Position numbers and translations under genes: made by a program
The notes under the pieces: model-generated
Databases searched by the model: none
The model's input: only the letters and a program-made list of their open reading frames with translations
What the model was told of the DNA's origin: nothing
Shown: positions 1-7,447 of the stretch, piece by piece
Position numbering within the stretch: position 1 is the stretch's first letter
How the letters are laid out: the number at the start of each line of letters is the position of its first letter
NCBI GenBank assembly: GCA_026389845.1
Contig: JAPLHB010000047.1
Location: forward strand, 1 to 64,000
Reading direction: 5' to 3'
Source of the DNA: Chloroflexota bacterium
Lineage (GTDB): Bacteria; Chloroflexota; Anaerolineae; CG2-30-64-16
DNA length: 64,000 bases

Positions 1-2
1 GC

Positions 3-458
3 GGCATCGTGCGGCACACCGAGGTCAACGTGGGGCTGGCGGTCTCAGTGGGGCAAGATGCCATCTTGCCCTACAGTGGGCTGGTCGTGCCGGTGCTGCA
101 CGGGGCCGATGGGCTGACGTTGGGCGAGATCGCGCGGCGGCGAAGCGACATGGTCGAGCGCGCCCGCGCCGGCAAGCTGGCCCTGGCCGACCTGGAAGGC
201 GGCACCTTCACCCTGAGCAACCTGGGGATGTACGGCGTGGATCAGTTCCAGGCCATCCTCAACCCGCCGCAGAGCGCCATCCTGGCCGTCGGCCGCATCA
301 AAGACCGGCCGGTGGCCGCGGCCGGCGTGGTGGTCGTGCGGCCCACGATGCACCTCACCCTGTCGGTGGATCATCGCGCGCTGGACGGCGCGCAGGGCGC
401 GCGCTTTCTGGAGCGCGTGGCGCAGTTGATTCAGGAGCCGTATCTGCTGCTGGAGTGA
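3..458 (+). CDS. 2-oxoacid dehydrogenase E2 (dihydrolipoamide acyltransferase), 3' part
   Basis: The gene enters from upstream; only about 151 C-terminal residues are present. They form the catalytic acyltransferase domain of a lipoate-dependent 2-oxoacid dehydrogenase E2. It moves an acyl group from lipoyl-lysine to CoA. The active-site motif DHRALDG lies near the C-terminus, and the preceding stretches LEGGTFTLSNLGMYG and NPPQSAILAVGRI are typical of the fold. The lipoyl and peripheral-subunit-binding domains would be upstream of the window. A second, complete E2 lies at 7448-8677 in the opposite orientation, so this region encodes two such complexes. Family assignment is secure; the 2-oxoacid (pyruvate, acetoin or branched chain) is not known. 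Confidence 0.9.
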   Translation, partial: GIVRHTEVNVGLAVSVGQDAILPYSGLVVPVLHGADGLTLGEIARRRSDMVERARAGKLALADLEGGTFTLSNLGMYGVDQFQAILNPPQSAILAVGRIKDRPVAAAGVVVVRPTMHLTLSVDHRALDGAQGARFLERVAQLIQEPYLLLE

Positions 459-489
459 TCAGATGTAATTCCGGACCAGAACTCGGGTG

Positions 490-640
490 CATTTCATTCT
501 TGGGGCACGCCGTTTGCCTTGTCATGCTGAGGTCCGTCGTTTGGGCCGAAGCATCACGTTTGCCGGCGCGAGACCCTTCGCTGGCGTCTCGCCGCTGCAT
601 ACTTTGGCTGGTAGACCCGCTCAGGGTGACAGACGCGCCC
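490..640. repeat. Degenerate copy of the dispersed palindromic repeat
   Basis: This intergenic stretch has the block order of the better copies at 2829-3011 and 28516-28676: a TGAGG-like left edge, CGAGACCCTTCGCTGG in the middle and ACCCGCTCAGGGTGACA at the right edge. The left half is diverged. Short open frames across it look like chance. Confidence 0.55.
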
Positions 641-674
641 CAAACGTGAAACGCACCCCCAGAACTCCCCAGGC

Positions 675-733
675 TTGACGTTCAACCGTTCCGATGGTAG
701 ACTGCAATCTGATGAGTGCATAACACATCAGAT
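675..733 (+). promoter_or_regulatory. Promoter and inverted-repeat operator of the GntR gene
   Basis: TTGACG (675-680) and TAGACT (698-703) are separated by 17 bp. Directly downstream is an inverted repeat with arms ATCTGATG (707-714) and CATCAGAT (726-733). The arms straddle the predicted transcription start, as expected for autorepression. The same half-site appears in the promoter of the minus-strand E2 operon (CATCAGATG, 8727-8735). Confidence 0.7.
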
Positions 734-759
734 GTCCGATGCCTGAGGAGAATTTCTGC

Positions 760-1497
760 ATGGCCCCTCACCGCGCCTTGCTCTATGAGACGGTGTTGGA
801 TTACGTCAAGTCCCGCATCACCGACGGGACATACCCTCCTAGTCAGAGATTGCCCAGCGTCGTGGCGTTGGCCGAAGAGGTGGGCGTGGGGACTTCGACC
901 GTGCGCGAGGGGTTGCGCGTGCTGGAAAGCCTGGGCCTGATCCGGATCCAACACGGCCGCGGCGTCTTCGTGAGCGAGGACACGCGGTTGCGAGAGAATC
1001 CGGCGCAGGCGCTGGCGCTGACTGAGGATGCGTCACTGTTGCATATCATGGAGGTGCGCCGGATCTTCGAGCCGGAGGCTGCCGCGCTGGCGGCCGAGCG
1101 CGCCACCCCGGAGCAGGTGCGCGCCATCATGGAGGCCGCGGAGGAGCAGGAACGCCAAATCCGCCAACCGGGGGGCGACCCCGTCCCCGCCGACTTCGGC
1201 TTCCATAACCTGTTGGTCGAGGCCGCGCACAACCCGGTGTTGTCCCGCATGGTCAGCTCGGTTGGCGAGCTGCTGCTCGATGGTCGGCGCCGGACGACGC
1301 GTATCCCCATCACCTACGCAAAGTCAATTCACTATCACTACCTGGTCGGGCACGCCGTCGAGGTCAAGGATGTCCGGCAAGCGCGCAGCCTGATGCTGGA
1401 ACACATCACCGACCTGACGAACGATGTCCTGAACCACCTCAAAGACCGCCGCGCACAACTGCCCACCTCACCCGCAGACGAGAACACGCCTGCCTGA
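760..1497 (+). CDS. GntR-family (FadR subfamily) transcriptional regulator
   Basis: An N-terminal winged helix (about residues 10-75; LPSVVALAEEVGVGTSTVREG is the recognition region) is followed by an all-helical FCD effector domain of about 150 residues. FadR-subfamily proteins bind as dimers to short palindromes and are released by a small organic acid. The start at 760 has TGAGGAG nine bases upstream. An upstream in-frame ATG at 739 lacks a ribosome site and sits next to the operator. The gene converges on the minus-strand operon, whose first promoter (8746-8774) carries the same CATCAGATG half-sites. It therefore probably controls itself and the E2/E1/AbfD-like operon. The effector is unknown. 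Confidence 0.85.
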   Translation: MAPHRALLYETVLDYVKSRITDGTYPPSQRLPSVVALAEEVGVGTSTVREGLRVLESLGLIRIQHGRGVFVSEDTRLRENPAQALALTEDASLLHIMEVRRIFEPEAAALAAERATPEQVRAIMEAAEEQERQIRQPGGDPVPADFGFHNLLVEAAHNPVLSRMVSSVGELLLDGRRRTTRIPITYAKSIHYHYLVGHAVEVKDVRQARSLMLEHITDLTNDVLNHLKDRRAQLPTSPADENTPA

Positions 1498-1532
1498 CAT
1501 GCGCCGTCCCGGTCAACGGGCGATCTCTACGA

Positions 1533-1615
1533 TGACGCAGCAGGCTACCCTACCGTACAGCCGGTTGTCAACCGGCTGTACGGGGATGGCGATCCCTCTG
1601 ACGCAGCAGGCTACC
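1533..1615. terminator. Perfect inverted repeat flanked by direct repeats between convergent genes
   Basis: A perfect inverted repeat of two 15-bp arms (CCGTACAGCCGGTTG, centre at 1568) occupies 1553-1583. It is flanked by two exact 17-bp direct repeats, TGACGCAGCAGGCTACC, at 1533-1549 and 1599-1615. It lies between the convergent GntR and UroD-family genes and could stop transcription from both sides, although there is no T tract. Confidence 0.5.
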
Positions 1616-1616
1616 T

Positions 1617-2771
1617 CTAACCTCGGATGGGGTATCCGCCAAATTCGCGCACGGCCTGGCTCATCGCGAGGATGTTCTCGGGCGGTACGTCGGGTTGGAT
1701 GTTGTGGACGGCCGCCGCCACGAAACCGCCGCCCGGGCCGAACTGCCGGATGCGCAGCCGCACCTCTTCGCTCACCTCTTCGGGCGTGCCACGGGGCAGC
1801 GCCCACTGCGTGTCAATGCCACCCCAGAACGATAGCCGATCGCCGTAGCGCGCCTTGACCGCGGCCGGATCGGCGAACGCCGCGACCTGCACCGGGTTCA
1901 GAACCTCGACTCCGGCCTCGATCAGGTCATCGAGGAGTGGGACCACGTTGCCGCAGGAGTGATAGAAGATCTTGGCGTCGGTGTACTGTTTGATCGAGGC
2001 AAAGAAACGCTGGTGATAAGGCTTGATGATCTTGCGGTAGGTTGCGGGAGACATCATCGGCCCGCGCTGCGTCGCCAGGTCGTCCGATGTGCGGATCACG
2101 CTCAAGTACGGCCCAGTGATCTCGAGGAAGCGCCGGGTCACTGTCATGGCGATGGCGGCGATCCGATCCAGCAGCGCGCGGATGAATTCCTCCTCGGCAA
2201 CCACGGCCATGAGCGCGCGCTCCATCCCCAGGAGCGTGAAAACCGGCTCCCAGTGATTCTTATAGCCGCTGTCGCCCATCAGGGCGTAGGGTGTGTCGCC
2301 GGAACGGAGCGCCTCGACCTCCTCGGCCAGCCCCTCGTAGCGACCGGGGTCGTCGGGATCGGGCCAGGGATAGCGGTCCAGATCGGCAAGCGTGGCGTCG
2401 GCCAGTGGATAAGTCGCCTGCTCCCAGTAGTAGCCCCCGGCGTAGGGGGCCTGGCGCCAGGTGACGCCCAACTCGTCCACGAGGGCGCCTGGCTCGACAG
2501 GGGGCGGTACCCAACGCTTCGGCCCGCGCAAGGTGACGGGGCGGACGTCGCTCCCCAGCCGGACCAGCGTCGCCTCATCGAGCCGGGCCACCCGAAATGC
2601 TTTGTTCAGGCAGGCCGACGCTGGAGTCACGCCGATCTTCGCCGCCAAAGCCTCATAGACTTCGACGGACAGGCTGGTGCTTTGACCGCCGCCGATGTCC
2701 AGCGGCACACGGTCCGGCTCCTGATGGTTCAAGGCAGCGTCTACGCGCTCTCGTGGCGTCATTTCTCGCAT
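1617..2771 (-). CDS. UroD/MtaA-superfamily protein, HxCG type
   Basis: This 384-residue protein belongs to the uroporphyrinogen decarboxylase/cobamide methyltransferase superfamily (COG0407-like). It begins with the signature PRERVDAALNHQEPDRVPLD. It keeps the zinc-type motif HSCG (H271, C273) that binds substrate thiol in MtaA/MtbA-type methyltransferases. The third metal position appears to be H356 (VHNIQPDVPPEN) rather than Cys. Porphyrin biosynthesis is unlikely because no hem genes are near. The start at 2771 has GGAG six bases upstream; a TTG at 2786 is less likely. It is the last gene of the minus-strand operon with the AbfD-like dehydratase and 2-oxoacid dehydrogenase. Family is confident; methyl transfer is inference. 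Confidence 0.85.
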   Translation of the reverse strand: MREMTPRERVDAALNHQEPDRVPLDIGGGQSTSLSVEVYEALAAKIGVTPASACLNKAFRVARLDEATLVRLGSDVRPVTLRGPKRWVPPPVEPGALVDELGVTWRQAPYAGGYYWEQATYPLADATLADLDRYPWPDPDDPGRYEGLAEEVEALRSGDTPYALMGDSGYKNHWEPVFTLLGMERALMAVVAEEEFIRALLDRIAAIAMTVTRRFLEITGPYLSVIRTSDDLATQRGPMMSPATYRKIIKPYHQRFFASIKQYTDAKIFYHSCGNVVPLLDDLIEAGVEVLNPVQVAAFADPAAVKARYGDRLSFWGGIDTQWALPRGTPEEVSEEVRLRIRQFGPGGGFVAAAVHNIQPDVPPENILAMSQAVREFGGYPIRG

Positions 2772-2804
2772 GGGAATCTCCGTCAATCAAGTGTTACGCA
2801 GTAC

Positions 2805-3026
2805 CGCAAGACTCGCTACCCGCTGCTTGTCATTCTGAGCGGGTCTGTCCTTGAACTCTCGTAACGGCGTGGCACCAGCGAAGAATCCATTCGCTGCGCT
2901 CAGGACAAGTTCTCTTGGCCGAGACGAGACCCCTTCGACTGCGCTCAGGGCAGGCTCTTCGCTGGATTCTCGCCGTAACGCACTTCACGGGGCTAACCCG
3001 CTCAGGGTGACAAAGCCAGTTTTGCA
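2805..3026. repeat. Palindromic dispersed repeat (MITE-like), full copy
   Basis: The core runs from GTCATTCTGAGCGGGT (2829-2844) to its imperfect reverse complement ACCCGCTCAGGGTGAC ending at 3011. The outer arm at about 2806-2825 (GCAGTACCGCAAGACTCGCT) is nearly the reverse complement of the outer arm of the copy near 62390-62408. Internal blocks CCAGCGAAGAATC and GACCCCTTCGACTGCGCTCA recur in all copies. It separates the UroD-family and AbfD-like genes and codes for nothing recognisable. Confidence 0.8.
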
Positions 3027-4472
3027 CTATTGTGATATCACACCAGCCAGGCGTCTCGCCAGACGCTTCTTGGCCTCGATGTCGCTCAGCCGGCCGATCA
3101 TGATCACCTGGGCCTCAGGCGAGCCGGCGCCGTGCATGGACTCCGTGCGATAGGCCACCGCCCCCGCACCGATGGTCAGGTTTTCGATCAGGCGCAGGAT
3201 ACGCAGGCGGTCGGCCGCCGGGACGTCCGCCACGCCTTGCAGGTACTTCGCAAGCAGCGGGCCGATTTCGGGATGGCTCAGATCCCGAATGGACGGCATC
3301 GTCACCAGAAGCCCGCCCGCCAGATCCTCAGCCAGCCGGGCGATCTCGTAGGGGAAGCGGGTGACGTTTTGCTTGCAGACGTTAGCCAGCAACAGGTCTA
3401 CCAGGTAGGTGCCCGACGCGGTGGCCTGTCCCGCGGCGGAACAGGCGATCCCGCACGCGTATAGGGTTTCGTTCAAGTGGATCATCTCGGCGAGCTTGCG
3501 CCGAACGTGAGATGCGGCGCCGGCGCCCGCGTACTCGGCGGCGGCGGCAGCAGCCCCGATCAGGACGTCGCCAACCCCCACCTTGCATCCGCCGTAGCTC
3601 TGCCGATGGTAGCCGGCGAATCGCTCGACCAGAGCGCCGGAGAACTGCCATTCGCCGTCCATGAAGATGCGCTCGGTCGGCACGAAGACGTCGTCGAAAA
3701 TCACGAGCGCCTCGTGACCGCCGTAGATGGGATTGCCGACGTCAGGGGCCGCCTCCTCCAGCTTGCGTGTGTCGCTGGCCTGCCGGCCAAGGATGTAGAT
3801 GATGCCCCGGGCATCGCTGGGAACGGCAAAAGCGACGGCGTAGTCCCTGTCGTCGGCGCGCATCGCCAGGGTGGGCATGGCGATGATCTCGTGGGAGAAG
3901 ATGGCCCCCGTCTGGTGGGCCTTGGCCCCGCGCACGACGATCCCATCCGGGCGCCGCTCGACCACACGCAGAAACATGTCGGGGTCCGGCTGCTGGCTGG
4001 GTCGCAGGCTGCGGTCGCCTTTGACATCGGTCATGGCGCCGTTGCAGACCAGGTCATTCGCCTGGACGAAACGCAGATACTCCATGAAACGGCCGTGATA
4101 GCCCGTTCCCAATGCCTGATCCATCTCGAAGGTCGTGCTATCGAGCGCGTTGAGCGCATCCCAGCCCACGCAGCGCTGGAAGCAGGTGCCGGTCTCCTGA
4201 CCCAGCACGCGCAAGGCCTTGACCTTGTCCACCAGGTCCTGGCTGCTGTGGTGCAGACTGGTGAAGCAGTTGACCGGCTGCCCATCCACCCCCTGCCGCA
4301 CGAACAAGTCCGCCCGGCGCGGGTCGTGCGCTATGTCGTAGGTCTTTGCCAGCGCATTGAGCGACGGGCGCAACATGGGATGCTCGGTGAAGTCCTGCAC
4401 CTTCTGGCCGAGCACGTAAAGCTCTCGCTTGAGCCTGTGCAGACTCTCGACGTATTCCTGGGCCGTTCTCAT
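3027..4472 (-). CDS. 4-hydroxybutyryl-CoA dehydratase / vinylacetyl-CoA isomerase-like flavoprotein (AbfD/HpaB family)
   Basis: This 481-residue protein belongs to the HpaB/AbfD flavoprotein family. It has the spacing of the [4Fe-4S] ligands known for 4-hydroxybutyryl-CoA dehydratase: C97 and C101 (CFQRC), H289 and C296 (HRQSYGGC). These match C99/C103/H292/C299 of the clostridial enzyme. Plain HpaB monooxygenases lack this cluster, so an anaerobic radical dehydratase or isomerase acting on a CoA thioester is the best reading. It lies in an operon with a 2-oxoacid dehydrogenase (a source of acyl-CoA) and a VOC protein of the methylmalonyl-CoA epimerase type. The substrate may not be 4-hydroxybutyryl-CoA itself. 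The enzyme would be oxygen sensitive. Confidence 0.83.
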   Translation of the reverse strand: MRTAQEYVESLHRLKRELYVLGQKVQDFTEHPMLRPSLNALAKTYDIAHDPRRADLFVRQGVDGQPVNCFTSLHHSSQDLVDKVKALRVLGQETGTCFQRCVGWDALNALDSTTFEMDQALGTGYHGRFMEYLRFVQANDLVCNGAMTDVKGDRSLRPSQQPDPDMFLRVVERRPDGIVVRGAKAHQTGAIFSHEIIAMPTLAMRADDRDYAVAFAVPSDARGIIYILGRQASDTRKLEEAAPDVGNPIYGGHEALVIFDDVFVPTERIFMDGEWQFSGALVERFAGYHRQSYGGCKVGVGDVLIGAAAAAAEYAGAGAASHVRRKLAEMIHLNETLYACGIACSAAGQATASGTYLVDLLLANVCKQNVTRFPYEIARLAEDLAGGLLVTMPSIRDLSHPEIGPLLAKYLQGVADVPAADRLRILRLIENLTIGAGAVAYRTESMHGAGSPEAQVIMIGRLSDIEAKKRLARRLAGVISQ

Positions 4473-4519
4473 GGGCGCCTCGCACCTGAGCTATGGACAT
4501 TATCTCGAATGGCAGCAGT

Positions 4520-4726
4520 GTCACCCTGAGCGAGTCAGTCCCGTGAATTGCGCTGCGGCCTCACACCAGCGAAGGGTCTCGCGCGGCATGGCGGAGAACT
4601 TGTTCCTTCACTACGTTCAGGACAAGCTCTGAACGCGGTGAAGAGCCTGCCCTGAGTGCAACGAAGAGATTCTTCGCTAGTTTCACGCCGTAACGAGAGG
4701 CTCGAGGTCGACCCGCTCAGAATGAC
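4520..4726. repeat. Palindromic dispersed repeat copy
   Basis: It starts with GTCACCCTGAGCGAGT (4520) and ends with ACCCGCTCAGAATGAC (4726), an imperfect terminal inverted pair. The internal blocks (CCAGCGAAGGGTCTC, GCCTGCCCTGAGTGCAACGA) match the other copies. It fills the gap between the VOC and AbfD-like genes. Confidence 0.75.
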
Positions 4727-4752
4727 CGTTGTTCCCGATGATCTCTGCTGAA

Positions 4753-5283
4753 CTACGAGCGGACATCCGGCAGGGGCGTCCGGCCGCTGGTGCCGGGGAG
4801 CACGTTCATAATCTCGACAATGAAGCCGACCTTATCCTCCGTGTCCAGGTGGATCCAGTGGGTGCCGGGGCGGATGCCGGCGCCGCTCATCAATGTCCCG
4901 ACGTCGTGCGCTGCCAGGTGCGCCATCACCGGTTCGAGGTCGGGCACGTTGAAGCGGATGTGATGGATACCTTCCCCGTGCTGGGCCAGGAACTCGGTGA
5001 TCCCACTCTCGCCATCGAGCGGCTCGACGATCTCCAGCTCGATAGGCCCCAGGTTGGCAAAGGCGATGCGGTGCGAGAAGTGTCCCGGCTGGCCCCGATA
5101 CGTCAACTGGATATCATCCCGCCCAGCAGGCGGGTAGGTCACGAACCTGAACGGGCCTAGACCGAAAATCTCAGACAACGCCTTGACCGTCCGGTCGAGG
5201 TCGCGCACGATCACGCCGAGCTGGACGAAGTTCTGGAACATCTGTTGGGGGGCGTCTGCCGCAGTGGGCTGCTCGGATGACAT
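4753..5283 (-). CDS. VOC (glyoxalase/bleomycin resistance) superfamily protein, methylmalonyl-CoA epimerase-like
   Basis: This 176-residue protein is one pair of beta-alpha-beta-beta-beta modules. The first module starts at QLGVIVRDLDRTVKALSEIF, the second at GIHHIRFNVPDLEPVMAHL, and the fold ends with IVEIMN. The layout fits methylmalonyl-CoA epimerase and related acyl-CoA epimerases. A Gln stands where the first metal His of the HxGIAV motif normally is, so metal binding may differ. The second-module His and the C-terminal Glu are present. The start at 5283 is chosen because AAGGAGAG lies upstream; a longer frame to 5337 has no such site. Its place between E1beta and the AbfD-like gene suggests a shared CoA-thioester pathway. 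Confidence 0.75.
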   Translation of the reverse strand: MSSEQPTAADAPQQMFQNFVQLGVIVRDLDRTVKALSEIFGLGPFRFVTYPPAGRDDIQLTYRGQPGHFSHRIAFANLGPIELEIVEPLDGESGITEFLAQHGEGIHHIRFNVPDLEPVMAHLAAHDVGTLMSGAGIRPGTHWIHLDTEDKVGFIVEIMNVLPGTSGRTPLPDVRS

Positions 5284-5333
5284 GGTGCTCTCCTTGATTT
5301 GCCGATTCGCCGATTCGCTGATTCTTTCGGTGC

Positions 5334-6326
5334 TCACGCCCAGTCTGCGACTTGCCGGATCGCGGCCTCGATCTGCGCCGCGCCCGGCACCACGAAGTCT
5401 GACATCCCCACATTGTGAGCGATGAAGCTATCCTTCGCGCCCACACGGGCGACGGGCGCGTCCAGGTACTCGAAACAGGCCTCGGCGATCGAGGCGGCAA
5501 TCTCGGCCGTCGGCCCGGCTCGACGGGTGTCTTCTGCAACCACCGCGACCTTGTGTGTTTTGCGCACCGAGGCCAGGATGGTTTCCATGTCGAGCGGGGT
5601 CAAGGTGCGCGGGTCAATGACCTCCACCGACAGGCCTTGCCCGGCCAACTCCGCGGCCACCTGCACGGCCAGGTGCGCCATGTAGCCGGTGGCGACCACG
5701 GTCACGTCTTTTCCGGGGCAGGCGATGCGAGCCTGACCGAATGGGATCAGAACCTCGCCATCCGGCACTTCGCCCTTCACGTTGTAGAGCTTCTTGTGCT
5801 CCAGGAAGATGACCGGGTTCGGGTCGCGGATGGCCGTCTTCAGCAGCCCCTTGGCGTCGGCCGGGGTCGAGGGGAAGACGACGTACAGCCCAGGCACATG
5901 CATGAACCAGCTCGTAAAGACCTGCGAATGCTGCGGGCCGATGCCCAGCGCGCCGCACGGCGCCCGCACCACCATCGGTACACTGTATTGACCACCGGTC
6001 AGAAAGTGAGTCTTGGCGGCGGTGTTGACCAGCATGTCCATACCGAGCGCGAGAAAGTCCTCGTACATGATCTCGGCCACCGGTCGCAGCCCCGACATGG
6101 CTGCTCCGATGGACGCGCCGAGGATGGTTTGCTCCATGATCGGCGTGTCGAGCAGACGGTCGCCAAATTCCTCCGTCAGGCCCTTGGTGACCTTGAACGC
6201 GCCGCCGTAGCCGCCCGGCCCGCCGTAGATATCCTCGCCGATGAGAAAGACCCGTTCATCGCGGATCAGCTCCTCACGCAACGCCTCGCACAACGCCTCT
6301 CTGTAGGTCAATTCTCGGGTGGCCAT
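5334..6326 (-). CDS. 2-oxoacid dehydrogenase E1 component, beta subunit
   Basis: This 330-residue transketolase-like protein is the beta chain of a thiamine-diphosphate-dependent E1. The N-terminal half carries the pyrimidine-binding region (FLIGEDIYGGPGG, with the conserved Glu). The C-terminal transketolase domain includes VEVIDPRTLTPLDMETILAS. With the alpha subunit it decarboxylates a 2-oxoacid or acetoin and passes the acyl group to E2 lipoate. It starts two bases after the alpha-subunit stop and has an AGGTGA ribosome site inside the end of the alpha gene, so the subunits are translationally coupled. The substrate cannot be told from sequence; acetoin and branched-chain oxoacid dehydrogenases look alike. 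Confidence 0.9.
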   Translation of the reverse strand: MATRELTYREALCEALREELIRDERVFLIGEDIYGGPGGYGGAFKVTKGLTEEFGDRLLDTPIMEQTILGASIGAAMSGLRPVAEIMYEDFLALGMDMLVNTAAKTHFLTGGQYSVPMVVRAPCGALGIGPQHSQVFTSWFMHVPGLYVVFPSTPADAKGLLKTAIRDPNPVIFLEHKKLYNVKGEVPDGEVLIPFGQARIACPGKDVTVVATGYMAHLAVQVAAELAGQGLSVEVIDPRTLTPLDMETILASVRKTHKVAVVAEDTRRAGPTAEIAASIAEACFEYLDAPVARVGAKDSFIAHNVGMSDFVVPGAAQIEAAIRQVADWA

Positions 6327-6328
6327 GT

Positions 6329-7222
6329 CTACTTCACCTCACTTGGACAGAAGACCATCTCCATCACTGCAGCAGGGGCCGGCTCGGGGCTTTGAACGGC
6401 GAACGCCTCGGCCGCGTCGTTAGCCCGCTTTGCGTCATCCGCGATACGGGCGATCAGGTCATCCGTCAGCTGGTCCTCGGCGCGCAACAGATTCTCGAAC
6501 AGCACGATCGGGTCGCGTTTCACCCAGGCGTCAATCTCCTCCTGGGATCGGTAGGTGTTCTTGTCGAACGTGGAATGGCCGCGGTGGCGGTAGGTCTTGC
6601 ACTCGATCAACGTGGGGCCGGACCCGGCCAACGCACGCGCGCGGGCCACGCAGGCGGCTTCGTAGACGGCCAGCACGTCGTTCCCATCCACGACGTGGCC
6701 GGGCATGTCGTAGGCGCAGGCCCGGTCGGCCACGTTGGGGATGGCTGAGGTTTTGTCGAAGCGCGTCCCCATCCCGTACTGGTTGTTGACGCATACCCAG
6801 ACGATCGGTAGCTTCCAGAGGGCGGTGAGATTCATCGCCTCGTGGAACGTGCCCTGGTTCGAGGCGCCGTCGCCGAAGAATGCCAGCACAACACACCCTG
6901 AGTTGAGCCGCTTCTGCGCCAGCGCGGCGCCAGTGGCGACCGGAAAAACCGCGCCGATGATCCCCTGTACCCCCAGGTTGCGAGTCGAGGCGTCGGCGAC
7001 GTGGCTGGAGCCAGCCCGGCCGCCGCAGCAACCGGTGGCGCGACCGATGATCTCGGCCATCAGGCGCCCCGGGTCGGTTCCCTTGACGATGTCGGCTACG
7101 TGCGTGCGATGGGTGGGAACCAGGTAGTCCTGTGGGGCCAACGCCCGGCACGCGCCGACCTGGGCGGCCTCTTCGCCGATCCCCAGGTGGATGGAGCCAG
7201 CGACGAGCCCACGATGGGCCAA
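6329..7222 (-). CDS. 2-oxoacid dehydrogenase E1 component, alpha subunit (N-terminus disturbed by a repeat)
   Basis: This is the TPP-binding alpha chain. The cofactor motif begins GDGASNQGTFHEAMN and continues to VCVNNQYGMGTRF. The phosphorylation-loop region YRHRGHSTFDKNTYRS is also present. Family members are about 320-340 residues; this frame gives 297 from a weak TTG. In-frame codons upstream (RLFELRAEQ) still look like E1alpha, but the frame then runs into the repeat at 7262-7380, with no good start or ribosome site. The repeat seems to have replaced roughly the first 30 residues. Either translation starts inside or near the repeat, or the subunit is damaged. The assignment is certain; activity is not. 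Confidence 0.85.
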   Translation of the reverse strand: MAHRGLVAGSIHLGIGEEAAQVGACRALAPQDYLVPTHRTHVADIVKGTDPGRLMAEIIGRATGCCGGRAGSSHVADASTRNLGVQGIIGAVFPVATGAALAQKRLNSGCVVLAFFGDGASNQGTFHEAMNLTALWKLPIVWVCVNNQYGMGTRFDKTSAIPNVADRACAYDMPGHVVDGNDVLAVYEAACVARARALAGSGPTLIECKTYRHRGHSTFDKNTYRSQEEIDAWVKRDPIVLFENLLRAEDQLTDDLIARIADDAKRANDAAEAFAVQSPEPAPAAVMEMVFCPSEVK

Positions 7223-7261
7223 CTGTTCAGCCCGCAGCTCGAACAGGCGGCCTCGCGACGG

Positions 7262-7380
7262 CGAGCATCCAGCGAAGAATCTCTGTTCGCAACGAGACCC
7301 CTTCGACTGCGCTCAGGGCAGGCTCTTCGCTGGATTTTCGCCGCAACGCGCTTCACGGGACCAACTCGCTCAGGGTGACA
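7262..7380. repeat. Left-truncated palindromic repeat abutting the E1alpha 5' end
   Basis: Blocks CCAGCGAAGAATCTCT, GACCCCTTCGACTGCGCTCA and CTCGCTCAGGGTGACA match the other copies, but the GTCATTCTGAGCGGGT left edge is missing. It lies exactly where the 5' coding part of E1alpha and its ribosome site are expected. The remaining bases to the E2 stop (7381-7447) show nothing recognisable. Confidence 0.75.
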
Positions 7381-7447
7381 CAGCCAATGTTACGGGACTC
7401 GAAGAAACGCAGTTTATGCCCGTGGGCAGTACGCCGCGTCACCGTGT

